The position numbers and the translations under genes were made by a program. The notes under the pieces are model-generated. The model saw only the letters and a program-made list of their open reading frames with translations, was not told the DNA's origin and ran no database searches. From the IMG/VR virus record IMGVR_UViG_3300032770_000030, positions 1 to 49,407 of that record: 49,407 bases of DNA; one strand, 5' to 3'. Below, piece by piece: positions 16,031 to 22,645 of the stretch; the first letter of the stretch is position 1; each line of letters begins with the position of its first letter. Source of the stretch: a virus.

Positions 16031-17497
16031 CTAGTAGCCAGTGACTTCACTACGCCCCTCCATCTGGTCGAAGCTGTCGATGCCCATTTCCTCTTCCCAC
16101 GCCAACTCGTCCAACTCCTCCCTTGTGAGTGAGGGGGACATCTTGTCGAGGTAGAGGCCGATCCAGCTAAGTGCATCAACGCGGTCATCAGTCTTGCCTC
16201 TAGGGAAGTTAATCATCTCGTTGTAGAGTTCGAAGTACCAGGGCGCATCGACATTGAAGTGGACGCCACCGGCGCGCATACGGGCCTGGATCGCAGTGGC
16301 CCTTGCCTGTTTGTCCTTGTGCGGGCGCAACCTCTCCAGCGACAGGAACTTGTTCCTCTTGAACATCTCCGCATTGAGGAAGGGGCCAATGGCCTTCGAA
16401 ATGTTATCGTCCTCCACCACCCACGTAGTGATGTCGTAGAGGTCATTGATCTCGAACATCTTCTCGACCGCCTGCAACGGGTCATACCGCTCTGCATACA
16501 TATCGACGACGTGGAGGACGCCTTGCGCATCCATGCCGCAGATGACGATGGCGGTGTTGTCGCCCTTGTCGTCGCGTCCGAGAGCGAAGTCGATCGCTGC
16601 ATACATCATCTTGGGCTGTAGGTGGTCGCTCTGCGTCATTGCACGGAAGTCGGGGCGCTTGAAATAAGCGTCGGCTTCGGCCACAGGTTGCGATAGGTAC
16701 TCCTGAGAGTAACCCGAGGCATTACCAGCGGCGATGTAGCGTTGTCGCTCCCTCCGTAGGCGGGTCTCAGGCCACTTCTCAGGCCACAGCAGTTCGGAGA
16801 AGTCATCGAAAGACCTGTGCGCCTTAAAGCGATAACCCTTCCATCCGCCCTCAGTGTCTGTGACGAGTCGTTCAAGTAGCGAATCGAGGTGTAGGATTGT
16901 TCCCAGGAAACGTACTCGCAGATTATCGGACCCACACGGAATGAGGGCGTTGTCGAACCAGTCGCGGAGTTTTTCACGTTGATCCTTTGACATTACGGCT
17001 TCGTCGTTTTCGAGGTCGTCGATGATGATGAGAGAGGGGCGCTTGTTGTTCCAGAGGAGACCCCGCACTGCCTGCTGGCCACCTTTGCCGACGATGTGGA
17101 ACTGGCGCTGACCTATCTGCGCCGTCAGTTCAGTCTCGTTGGACTTGATGACTTCGCAACCAAACTCCGTGATGAGGTCTTCGTTGGTGGTGAGAACGCG
17201 GGCAATGTTGGCAAGGTGGCCTGCGGCAAGGCGCTCTGTTGCGGATACAAGGAGAACGAAGTCGTCACTGCCGAACAGCAGGGAGGCGAGAGTGAAGGCC
17301 AGGGTGCCTGCTGTGGACTTTGCGTGACCCCGAGGCGCGGCCATCGCCACGTAGGCGTCGTCTGTGCAGAGTGCGGCCCACAGTGCCCGGTGGAACTGCG
17401 GCGTCGGCTTGGGCTGGTCGAAGTCGTTCAGCAGGAACGCCTCGACGAACCCTTCCACGAGTGAGGCATCTATCTCGATCCTATTCACCACTGTCAC
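16031..17497 (-). CDS. terL: Terminase large subunit
   Basis: A 488-residue motor protein with both enzymatic domains. The ATPase has a Walker A variant APRGHAKST at residues 54-62, Walker B LIIIDDLEND near 155-164, and a coupling segment around LRVRFLGTILH. The nuclease (Terminase_6C, RNase H fold) begins at AIDFALGRDDKGDNTAIV near 305, with TWVVEDDN and the final acidic motif DDRVDALSW. It cuts and pumps DNA into the prohead through the portal. It overlaps terS by 17 bases, indicating coupled translation. Confidence 0.9.
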   Translation of the reverse strand: MTVVNRIEIDASLVEGFVEAFLLNDFDQPKPTPQFHRALWAALCTDDAYVAMAAPRGHAKSTAGTLAFTLASLLFGSDDFVLLVSATERLAAGHLANIARVLTTNEDLITEFGCEVIKSNETELTAQIGQRQFHIVGKGGQQAVRGLLWNNKRPSLIIIDDLENDEAVMSKDQREKLRDWFDNALIPCGSDNLRVRFLGTILHLDSLLERLVTDTEGGWKGYRFKAHRSFDDFSELLWPEKWPETRLRRERQRYIAAGNASGYSQEYLSQPVAEADAYFKRPDFRAMTQSDHLQPKMMYAAIDFALGRDDKGDNTAIVICGMDAQGVLHVVDMYAERYDPLQAVEKMFEINDLYDITTWVVEDDNISKAIGPFLNAEMFKRNKFLSLERLRPHKDKQARATAIQARMRAGGVHFNVDAPWYFELYNEMINFPRGKTDDRVDALSWIGLYLDKMSPSLTREELDELAWEEEMGIDSFDQMEGRSEVTGY

Positions 17498-18053
17498 CTT
17501 CGCCTATGTATGCCGACCCTTCGGTCGGTGCATCCAGAAGGGCCGGGTCCTTGCGCCCAAGTGCGCGGAGCTTCTGCGCCAGCACACTGAGGGCCTGCGT
17601 ATCGCCCGCCACCACAGTCGGCTCGTTCCTGACGAGTTGCCTCTTCATGAAGGCCGTGTCCATGATCTTCGCTATGTCCACCGCCCGGATGGCTGACCTC
17701 TTGATGATCTTGGTCCCATTGGGCAGTTCCTTGATGCTGGTGATCTCCCCATTTTCCAACCTATCCTCCAACAGGGTGATGCTCTTCTCCACGATCCTTG
17801 TGAAGCCCGCATCTATCTTGACCCTGCTCTCACTCTTGACCTTGTTGACCTCTTCCTGCCACCAGGGCTGGCTCATCAGCTTCTTGATCTCGTAGACCGT
17901 CGTCTGGTAGCGGCGAGCCGTGGCGGCGATGTTGCCCACGTTGACCCAATAATGACAGGCGGCGACCTCCCAGGGCACCCTGCCGTCCGGTGCGCCACTG
18001 GCCTCATCAGCCGGATTCTCGAACACTACGGTCCCGTCTTCCATCACTTTCAC
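17481..18053 (-). CDS. terS: Terminase small subunit
   Basis: A 190-residue protein in the expected place before terL. The N-terminal helical region (ACHYWVNVGNIAATARRYQTT) reads as a DNA-binding HTH, followed by a helical oligomerisation region (IVEKSITLLEDRLENGE) and an acidic C-terminus. It recognises the packaging site and regulates the large subunit. The start may be GTG at 18053 or ATG at 18044; I kept the longer form. Family confidence rests on the HTH plus context. Confidence 0.7.
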   Translation of the reverse strand: MKVMEDGTVVFENPADEASGAPDGRVPWEVAACHYWVNVGNIAATARRYQTTVYEIKKLMSQPWWQEEVNKVKSESRVKIDAGFTRIVEKSITLLEDRLENGEITSIKELPNGTKIIKRSAIRAVDIAKIMDTAFMKRQLVRNEPTVVAGDTQALSVLAQKLRALGRKDPALLDAPTEGSAYIGEGDSGE

Positions 18054-18062
18054 GATGGCTAC

Positions 18063-18233
18063 CTATGTCCCCATGCCTGCGGCATGTCCCGTTATCTGTT
18101 CCATCACCACTGCAAACGAATCGCTGTCCATGAGCCAGTCTACCATCTGCCGGTCTAGCATCAGCGCCTGCGCAATCTCATCCCGATTGTAACCTTCGGC
18201 GCATAGCTGCGCCACCCGTTGAAGAAGCGTCAT
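18063..18233 (-). CDS. Small HTH protein, first gene of the late arm
   Basis: A 56-residue protein (MTLLQRVAQLCAEGYN...) with a predicted HTH: CAEGYNRDEIAQALMLD followed by a recognition-like helix MVDWLMDSD. GGAG six bases before the ATG supports it. It lies ten bases before terS and is the first gene after the divergent intergenic region, so it could assist the terminase small subunit or regulate late transcription. Family not recognised. Confidence 0.55.
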   Translation of the reverse strand: MTLLQRVAQLCAEGYNRDEIAQALMLDRQMVDWLMDSDSFAVVMEQITGHAAGMGT

Positions 18234-18618
18234 GGTGGACTCCAGTAATTGGGGACAGATCCTTACCTACTCTTAGCCAAATATAGCAGAAAAATAAAAA
18301 AATGAAAGGAAACTCGCTGAGAACCCATGACAGCATGTTGCACTGCACAATGACCTATGTATGGTGTTGCACCATTCCATCCGGTCAAAGCCGTTATGCG
18401 CGCATGCGCATTTGCCCCCACCCGGCCTTCGTGCCGCAGGGTTTCTACCTACGTGGGCGGGCACATTGCATGCAGGGCGGCATGAACTGTGCCACTTCGA
18501 GTAGGTGCAAACACCGATGCACAAACGCTTCGCATTGCCTACGATGGAAGAGTATGCGATGCAATGCAATGAGGCATACGGGTACATGCGGGTACATACG
18601 GCACACAGGAGATGAGAG
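18234..18618. other. Divergent intergenic region between late and early arms
   Basis: This 385-nt stretch holds no convincing gene. It separates the leftward late genes from the rightward early genes and so should hold promoters for both. It contains overlapping palindromes of alternating GC sequence (TATGCGCGCATGCGCATT, about 18394-18411), clustered GCAATG words, and a perfect tandem 10-bp repeat (CGGGTACATG/A) at 18579-18598 just before the first early gene. An A-rich segment lies at 18288-18310. A short plus-strand frame here has no ribosome-binding site and an odd composition. Confidence 0.6.
18280..18308 (-). promoter_or_regulatory. Candidate late promoter (extended -10)
   Basis: On the minus strand, TGCTATATT (18280-18288) is a good extended -10 box. 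The -35 position 17 bases upstream is weak (CTTTCA), and the spacer is T-rich, which can help host sigma-70 polymerase. It is about 47 bases before the first late gene. No phage RNA polymerase gene is visible in the window, so host polymerase use is plausible. Predicted by eye only. Confidence 0.4.
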
Positions 18619-18711
18619 ATGGACCCACTGACACTGGTATATGGAGCGGTATGGACAATGTATGCGCCGCTCTTCTGGCCAATCCTGGCCTATGGCAACA
18701 CACTGTTCTAA
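18619..18711 (+). CDS. 30-residue hydrophobic peptide
   Basis: A short reading frame (MDPLTLVYGAVWTMYAPLFW...) with AGGAG seven bases upstream and a single hydrophobic stretch that could span the membrane. It would be the first gene of the early arm. Tiny membrane peptides recur through this arm. No family known. Confidence 0.45.
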   Translation: MDPLTLVYGAVWTMYAPLFWPILAYGNTLF

Positions 18712-18724
18712 CGTGAGGTGAAAG

Positions 18725-19042
18725 ATGAACGCACTACTCAATATAGGCGCCGACCGAAAGGACGGGCCAATGGTCACTGCGGCAGAGATTGCCAAGGTGT
18801 TTTACAGGCTGGACGTCAGGGCATTGCGGCATGAGGTGAGAGAGCCGCTGCACAATGGGGACGAACTGACGCACGTTGTGCATGTGCATAGGTGGAACAA
18901 GGACAAGGCAATGCGCATTAGTGAATTGCTGGGTCAGGATTGCATAGCACAGTATGATCTGGACAGGTGCGAAGGGGCATTGATTGGGCCCAGGGCGGAC
19001 AAGTGGGGCGAGTTTAATCCGCAATTCTTCAAGCTCCTTTGA
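18725..19042 (+). CDS. Early hypothetical protein
   Basis: A 105-residue protein with a helical middle (TAAEIAKVFYRLDVRAL) and a histidine-rich part (THVVHVHRW). A GAGG sequence precedes the ATG. No recognised family or membrane segment. It opens the cluster of small early genes that often target host functions. Confidence 0.55.
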   Translation: MNALLNIGADRKDGPMVTAAEIAKVFYRLDVRALRHEVREPLHNGDELTHVVHVHRWNKDKAMRISELLGQDCIAQYDLDRCEGALIGPRADKWGEFNPQFFKLL

Positions 19043-19050
19043 ATGAGGCA

Positions 19051-19078
19051 CATTGCGCAAGCAATGCGGGAATAGGTG
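19051..19078 (+). promoter_or_regulatory. Hairpin leader, copy 1
   Basis: A perfect 6-bp hairpin CATTGC/GCAATG with a GCAA tetraloop (GNRA type) is followed at once by GGGAATAGGTG, which contains the start of the next small gene. The same hairpin-then-GGGAATAGGT layout recurs before three further early genes with different stem sequences. No U-run follows, so it is not a terminator. Confidence 0.55.
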
Positions 19079-19150
19079 AAAGTACTGATTGGTGTGGTGG
19101 TTTGGCTGGAGATATATTGCTTTGTAGCGGCGGCGCTGCTGCTGCACTAA
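19076..19150 (+). CDS. 24-residue single-helix membrane peptide
   Basis: A GTG-started frame encoding VLIGVVVWLEIYCFVAAALL, almost entirely hydrophobic. It is placed tightly between two better supported genes and directly after a leader hairpin. Translation is likely but unproven. Possible membrane micro-protein. Confidence 0.35.
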   Translation: MKVLIGVVVWLEIYCFVAAALLLH

Positions 19151-19178
19151 CGGCGCTAAAAGCGCAAAGGGGTCTGTG

Positions 19179-19388
19179 ATGGAACATGTTAAGTGGGACT
19201 GGGTAAAGGTGGCGGCACGTGCGCCCATTCAGCACAAGGTGGCAAGTGCGGGAGTGTTAGCAGTGCTGTACTTCGTGCTTGAGTATCATTTTCAGGCGCA
19301 CACCGCCAGCAAGGTGGTGGAGATGTTCGGGGTCATCCCCTTTGCAGACAGGTGCGTCGAAGTAGCCGAACGGATTGTAGGGGAGTGA
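19179..19388 (+). CDS. Small protein with one membrane segment
   Basis: A 69-residue protein (MEHVKWDWVKVAARAP...) with a hydrophobic helix ASAGVLAVLYFVLEYHF. The ATG follows AAAGGGGTCTGTG, a ribosome-binding segment that recurs almost identically before the gene at 20180. The spacer also has a GCGCT-AAA-AGCGC hairpin. Function unknown; inner-membrane localisation inferred. Confidence 0.55.
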   Translation: MEHVKWDWVKVAARAPIQHKVASAGVLAVLYFVLEYHFQAHTASKVVEMFGVIPFADRCVEVAERIVGE

Positions 19389-19389
19389 C

Positions 19390-19446
19390 ATGTTGATCCT
19401 TCTTGGGGTGGTGTTGGTGGTGCTGGCTTTCGCGCTGCCGGAGTGA
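19390..19446 (+). CDS. 18-residue hydrophobic peptide
   Basis: A minimal frame, MLILLGVVLVVLAFALPE, with GGGGAG four bases upstream and only one base after the previous stop. It resembles other tiny membrane peptides in this arm. Translation is uncertain. Confidence 0.35.
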   Translation: MLILLGVVLVVLAFALPE

Positions 19447-19517
19447 CAGGTCGAAACCCTGCTACGCAGATAGACACTGCGCAAGGGTCCGCACGTAAGG
19501 CGTGCGCTGACGAGACC

Positions 19518-19560
19518 GATGCGCCTATGCGCATCACAGAGTGATGGGGAATTAGGTAGC
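19518..19560 (+). promoter_or_regulatory. Hairpin leader, copy 2 (mutually exclusive stems)
   Basis: Two stems share bases: GATGCGC/GCGCATC with a CTAT loop (19518-19535) and CATCAC/GTGATG with an AGA loop (19532-19546). The second is followed by GGGAATTAGGTAGCC and then the strong ribosome-binding site AAAGGAGG. Only one stem can form at a time, so a switch is possible. About 70 bases upstream (19447-19517) are also non-coding and self-complementary (for example GCACG/CGTGC). Confidence 0.55.
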
Positions 19561-19575
19561 CAAAGGAGGTGTGAA

Positions 19576-19776
19576 ATGCTGGGCGCAAAGTATGCAACCA
19601 AGAAGGAATTAAAGGCACAGGTTGGCCAGTCACTGCGGTATGTGGAAACGAGTATGTTCGGCCCGGAGTACACGCCGGATGGCAAGTTTGTGGTGGTCGG
19701 CCCCGATCCATACACCAATCGGAAGTGGTATGCCGAAGTCGTGATGGAAGGAGGAAAGATCAAGAGCGTCAAGTGA
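19576..19776 (+). CDS. Conserved small phage protein (FGPEY/RKWYAE family)
   Basis: A 66-residue protein with YVETSMFGPEY, then VVVGPDPYTNRKWYAEV and a GKIKSVK end. This motif set is familiar from many podovirus early regions as an uncharacterised small protein. The ATG follows AAAGGAGGTGTGAA. It has no membrane segment. The conserved aromatic and basic residues suggest binding to a partner, unproven. Confidence 0.65.
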   Translation: MLGAKYATKKELKAQVGQSLRYVETSMFGPEYTPDGKFVVVGPDPYTNRKWYAEVVMEGGKIKSVK

Positions 19777-19780
19777 CGGG

Positions 19781-19829
19781 AATTCCCCCATAGTTCTGCT
19801 ATGCGCACAGGAGGTGTGGGGGATTAGGT
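19781..19829 (+). promoter_or_regulatory. Hairpin leader, copy 3
   Basis: After the preceding stop (TGACGGGAA) come two hairpins, CATAG/CTATG with loop TTCTG and CACA/TGTG with loop GGAGG, then GGGGATTAGGTAGCCAAAGG. The second loop shows a GGAGG sequence that could act as a decoy ribosome-binding site. The layout aligns base by base with copy 4, while the stem bases differ in a paired way. Confidence 0.6.
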
Positions 19830-19854
19830 AGCCAAAGGACAAAGGAGGTGTGAG

Positions 19855-20103
19855 ATGGATGCAGGAACGGCAGCCCTGTTAGGGCTTGACCAAAGAGAGC
19901 GCGAAGCAAAGCGCAGGGGTGATGTGTTCGAGGTGGACCTGTATGAGCCGCTTGACAGCGACGACGCAGGTAATAGGGTACAGGAAGAAACGTTCGCGGA
20001 CGTGCATGAGGCGCGCAAGTGGGCATTCGACCGTTCGCATGAGGGGTTTGACGCGATCGTGCGCTGCAACGGGCAATACCTTGGCGAGTATGACGCCGAA
20101 TGA
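19855..20103 (+). CDS. Early hypothetical protein
   Basis: An 82-residue acidic protein (LDQREREAKRRGDVFEVDLYE ... AFDRSHEGFDAIVRCNG). Alternating strands and one helix suggest a compact alpha/beta fold. Preceded by AAAGGAGG. Leaders 3 and 4 lie on either side of it, so the gene may have moved or duplicated as a cassette with its leader. No family. Confidence 0.55.
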   Translation: MDAGTAALLGLDQREREAKRRGDVFEVDLYEPLDSDDAGNRVQEETFADVHEARKWAFDRSHEGFDAIVRCNGQYLGEYDAE

Positions 20104-20158
20104 CGGGAACGTACTCATGGCTTCGCCATACGCACAGCGAAGCTGTGAGGGAATAGGT
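20101..20158 (+). promoter_or_regulatory. Hairpin leader, copy 4
   Basis: The same layout as copy 3: TGACGGGAA, hairpin ATGGC-TTC-GCCAT (20117-20129), then CGCACA with hairpin CACAGC-GAA-GCTGTG (20133-20147), then GGGAATAGGT. Compared with copy 3, both sides of each stem have changed together, which supports a selected RNA structure. Confidence 0.6.
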
Positions 20159-20179
20159 GTGCGTGCAAAGGGGTCTGAC

Positions 20180-20767
20180 ATGTTTGAACTACCGAAGTGG
20201 AAAGGGATTGAAGAGGCGATGCAGGACGTGCGCCTTACGGCACGCGACAAGGGTCTCGAGAGGGGCATCTTGCTGCGCAAGTCGGGCGAGCGCATTCTGG
20301 ACATGATGGGAACCGACAAGAGCGTTCAATTCCCCGATTGGGCAGAGAAGCTTAAACGCGGCAAGGACGTGTTCATCATTCACGGCCATCCGGGCTTGCC
20401 CGCTGAATTGAGCGACGCCGATGTCAAGTGCATTCATGCTATGGGAGCGGCAGGCAACATGGCCGTCAGTGGTGTGGATGACACTGTTAGCTGGACGAGC
20501 GGCATCGACTTTCGCCATATGGAAGAGGTGCCAGTGTTCTTCAGGGAAATGTCGGCACAGCGCTTCATGGAAGATGCCTTGGCGTATTCAATGGCCAGGA
20601 TGGGCGAGAGGTCCAATAAAGGCTGGGCAGAGCTTGATGAGCGATGGGTCGTGCTTGCGCACCTGTGCAACGCCGCGTATGTGGAGGCAGGGTTTTTACT
20701 GGATTACCACTTGCGCCAAGGCAGTGTAGAGTCAGCGTTACTGGAGAAGTGGGCAGCAAAGCGTTGA
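20180..20767 (+). CDS. Early hypothetical protein, 195 aa
   Basis: A largely helical protein (RLTARDKGLERGILLRKSGE ... AYSMARMGERSNKGWAEL) with a beta segment KDVFIIHGHPGLP in the middle. AAAGGGG six bases before the ATG fixes the start; longer in-frame extensions run through the leader and the previous gene. No recognised domain; no membrane or signal segment. It is one of the longest early proteins. Confidence 0.6.
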   Translation: MFELPKWKGIEEAMQDVRLTARDKGLERGILLRKSGERILDMMGTDKSVQFPDWAEKLKRGKDVFIIHGHPGLPAELSDADVKCIHAMGAAGNMAVSGVDDTVSWTSGIDFRHMEEVPVFFREMSAQRFMEDALAYSMARMGERSNKGWAELDERWVVLAHLCNAAYVEAGFLLDYHLRQGSVESALLEKWAAKR

Positions 20768-20777
20768 TCGGTGTGGT

Positions 20778-20806
20778 GGACACGGCACAGGGTCGTGTCC
20801 CCTTTT
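20778..20806 (+). terminator. Terminator-like hairpin
   Basis: A perfect 7-bp stem GGACACG/CGTGTCC with a nine-base loop is followed by CCTTTTC. The T-run is short, so it may be a leaky terminator or an mRNA-processing hairpin between two early genes. Confidence 0.4.
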
Positions 20807-20823
20807 CGACAAGGAGTAAGGTG

Positions 20824-21132
20824 ATGGCACAGAATCAGATAGTGCGCGGGGTGCAGACGAATATCCTTCAGACTGCACGCGGACCTGGTGTGGTGTATCG
20901 CGGGACGCTCGTGGCCATACGCGAAGGCGATGTTGTCATCCTGCGTTCGAACGGATGGCGCACAGCAACAACGAAGTTGAGGATGAACCAGTTCGCCAAC
21001 CAGTTTTGCGACGGCGCATTCAGCATCTATCAGCACAAGGGTGAATGGTACGTACAGAACAACGCACGCAACGAGACTGAAGTGTTCTTTGATGGAATTC
21101 AGATCAGCATTGCAAAAAGGGAAGGCCTGTAA
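20824..21132 (+). CDS. Conserved phage early protein (ILRSNGWRT family)
   Basis: A 102-residue beta-rich protein. The block DVVILRSNGWRTATTKLRM followed by NQFANQF is familiar from short proteins of many podovirus early regions with unknown function. AAGGAG seven bases upstream sets the ATG. Basic and aromatic residues in the conserved block would suit nucleic-acid or protein binding. Confidence 0.6.
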   Translation: MAQNQIVRGVQTNILQTARGPGVVYRGTLVAIREGDVVILRSNGWRTATTKLRMNQFANQFCDGAFSIYQHKGEWYVQNNARNETEVFFDGIQISIAKREGL

Positions 21133-21133
21133 A

Positions 21134-21211
21134 ATGGTCATATTGTTATCCTTGGGCATGATAGTAGTACCTGTTCTCTTAAGTGTATGGTATGGATGGA
21201 GGAAGAAATGA
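21134..21211 (+). CDS. 25-residue membrane peptide
   Basis: MVILLSLGMIVVPVLLSVWY then a basic tail GWRKK: a classic single helix with positive-inside end. It starts one base after the previous stop and its TGA overlaps the next ATG. Supported by spacing; function unknown. Confidence 0.45.
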   Translation: MVILLSLGMIVVPVLLSVWYGWRKK

Positions 21212-21366
21212 CTACGGTAAGGAAATGGGACGTGCATCTCGCCACGCCTGGGGTAAAAGGGGAGTTCACCGTCCGCATTACGGCGAGCGACGAACTGACT
21301 GCACTTGCGGAGGCGCTTCGCCGCTTTCCCGCGTGCTATGTAGTAGTGACTCATGAGGTGAAATGA
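21208..21366 (+). CDS. Small hypothetical protein
   Basis: A 52-residue protein (KWDVHLATPGVKGEFTVRI ... ACYVVVTHEVK) with a beta-alpha-beta look. It is linked to both neighbours by ATGA-type overlaps, with GGAGGA upstream. No family known. Confidence 0.5.
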   Translation: MTTVRKWDVHLATPGVKGEFTVRITASDELTALAEALRRFPACYVVVTHEVK

Positions 21367-21551
21367 TGGACCAACTGGACAAGATGATCGCTTGGGAAGA
21401 GGGCGAACTGGATGATGAAGGGACGATTGACCTGTTTCAGGAACTGATCGACTCGGGGCTTGCGTGGCGGCTGCAAGGCTGCTACGGGAGGATGGCGCAA
21501 GCGCTGATCGACAACGGACTTTGCCACTATCGGCGCAGGACGCCGGAATAG
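21363..21551 (+). CDS. Conserved small phage protein (LFQELIDSGLAWRLQG family)
   Basis: A 62-residue helical protein. The block DLFQELIDSGLAWRLQGCYG followed by AQALIDNG is a very common unnamed family in phages of Proteobacteria. Either of two adjacent ATGs (21363, 21366) may be used. Its last codons form part of a GC hairpin followed by GAATAGG. Confidence 0.65.
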   Translation: MMDQLDKMIAWEEGELDDEGTIDLFQELIDSGLAWRLQGCYGRMAQALIDNGLCHYRRRTPE

Positions 21552-21555
21552 GGGA
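21531..21555 (+). promoter_or_regulatory. Possible fifth hairpin leader inside a gene end
   Basis: CGGCG-CAGGA-CGCCG, then GAATAGGGG before the next ATG. It repeats the hairpin plus (G)GAATAGG arrangement of the other leaders, here embedded in the last codons of the upstream gene. It may be coincidental. Confidence 0.35.
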
Positions 21556-21560
21556 CAGCT

Positions 21561-21752
21561 ATGGAAAAGGTGCTTTTGATAGCTTTCATCATAGGGGTGT
21601 GGTCCGTGGTCTTTTGGGGACTGCGGCTACAGAACCGGATGACAAAGGACGAATGGCGGCGATATGGCTCCTACATGGGCACCGTTACTGGATTGGGTAT
21701 CGTGCTAGGGATGACGGCGCTCATGGTGCTGGGCGGGCGCGTAGGCCCATAG
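21561..21752 (+). CDS. Two-helix membrane protein
   Basis: A 63-residue protein with hydrophobic segments at about 4-22 (VLLIAFIIGVWSVVFWGL) and 39-58 (MGTVTGLGIVLGMTALMVLG), separated by a charged loop. It is the last gene before a terminator. It could be a holin-like, exclusion or inner-membrane protein; no family evidence. Confidence 0.55.
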   Translation: MEKVLLIAFIIGVWSVVFWGLRLQNRMTKDEWRRYGSYMGTVTGLGIVLGMTALMVLGGRVGP

Positions 21753-21772
21753 GCGGGGCAGATTTGAGGACA

Positions 21773-21796
21773 GGGCATCGAGAGGTGCCCTTTTTT
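21773..21796 (+). terminator. Intrinsic terminator of the first early operon
   Basis: A 7-bp stem GGGCATC/GGTGCCC with a GAGA tetraloop is followed directly by six T residues. This is the clearest Rho-independent terminator in the window and ends the first early gene cluster. Confidence 0.8.
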
Positions 21797-22198
21797 GTGT
21801 CAGAAGTGGGGGAGAAACGAAAAAAACAGAAATTACATTAGGTTTTTAGATTTACCGATTTACCGATTTATCAATCGGCGCTCCGGCCCCTCGGGGTTAT
21901 ATTCGACTGGTACTACCCCTGTTGAATTTTTTATTAATTTAAGGTAATTCTTCCCCTTATACACCTTATATTATATGTGAGGGTAGTAGCTGTCAAGGAG
22001 AAAGTTGTAACAAATTGTTTCTTCACACAAGAAAAAAAGAAGGGGAAAACGCCCGGACCCGAATTGATAAATCAATAAATCAATAAATCTACTACACCAA
22101 CCTATCGACTACCCCTCATCCATAGAAAACTCTCATTGGACCCATCTCCCACATTCCCCTACACTGTGACTCATGCACTAACCAACACGGGGAGCGAG
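21797..22198. other. Non-coding region between early operons
   Basis: About 400 bases without a supported gene. It contains the inverted arrays described separately, further ACTACCCC-type words near 21914 and 22112 (inverted at about 21977), and a possible promoter (TTGAAT, 17 bases, TAATTC near 21922-21950) for the next operon. The downstream gene starts at 22199. Confidence 0.5.
21849..22090. other. Candidate replication origin with inverted iteron-like arrays
   Basis: This gene-free AT-rich region has a left array (21849-21878) of 8-bp units GATTTACC, GATTTACC, GATTTATC and a right array (22062-22089) of the same unit in opposite orientation (AATCAATA repeats). The arms match as an inverted repeat of about 27 bases except that CC replaces TT twice. 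Between them lie ATTTTTTATTAATTTAA and other AT-only runs that could melt, and a pair of inverted ACTACCCC words. Iterons beside an AT-rich unwinding element are typical of replication origins. It lies between a terminator and the next operon. No initiator gene is identified. Confidence 0.55.
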
Positions 22199-22645
22199 AT
22201 GGGAAAAAGAGGCACTCCAAACACTCCGACACCTTTGGACCACTTCATCGCTATCGACTTTGAAACTCTACAGTATGTTGCGGACCACGGTCAAATCACG
22301 ATCAACTTCGCAACGGACAGTCAGGCATGTAACACGATGTCGCGGCTGCGCCGACTGCAAAAGAGTCTCGCAGCCTACAAACCGGACGATCCACTGTCAA
22401 TTGCGGCGAAGTCGTTTGTGTTCAAGTGGAGAGTGCGAACAACATACCTGACCATATCGGACAGGTTGCGGTCCCAAGAGACTGATGCAATGCGCAAGGC
22501 GCTCGAAGGGAAGTGTGATGTAGTGAGTTCAGACCCGATGGAGCTAACGACGCCGATTGACGTCGATGCCCTTGAGGCAGAATATCAGGCAGAGCAGGCT
22601 AGACTAAAGGAGCAGGCAAATGGCAACGAAGCAGGCAAAGGTTGA
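22199..22645 (+). CDS. Early hypothetical protein, first gene after the candidate origin
   Basis: A 148-residue protein starting MGKRGTPNTPTPL; GGGGAG precedes the ATG. The centre (MSRLRRLQKSLAAY ... FVFKWRVRTTYLTIS) is basic and could contact nucleic acid; the C-terminus is an acidic helix. It overlaps the next gene by 26 bases. No family known. Position next to iteron-like repeats makes an origin-binding role worth testing. Confidence 0.55.
   Translation: MGKRGTPNTPTPLDHFIAIDFETLQYVADHGQITINFATDSQACNTMSRLRRLQKSLAAYKPDDPLSIAAKSFVFKWRVRTTYLTISDRLRSQETDAMRKALEGKCDVVSSDPMELTTPIDVDALEAEYQAEQARLKEQANGNEAGKG

Noticed and set aside
18302-18631. A 109-codon plus-strand gene in the divergent intergenic region
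   Set aside because: Cys/His-rich odd composition, no ribosome-binding site, and it overlaps promoter-like and repeat sequences.
19447-19517. A tRNA because of a GGTCGAAACCC sequence resembling a T-arm
   Set aside because: No matching acceptor or anticodon arms could be placed around it; it is better explained as part of the structured leader.
21849-22090. CRISPR-like repeats
   Set aside because: Units are only 8 bp, contiguous without spacers, and inverted between arrays; they fit iterons better.
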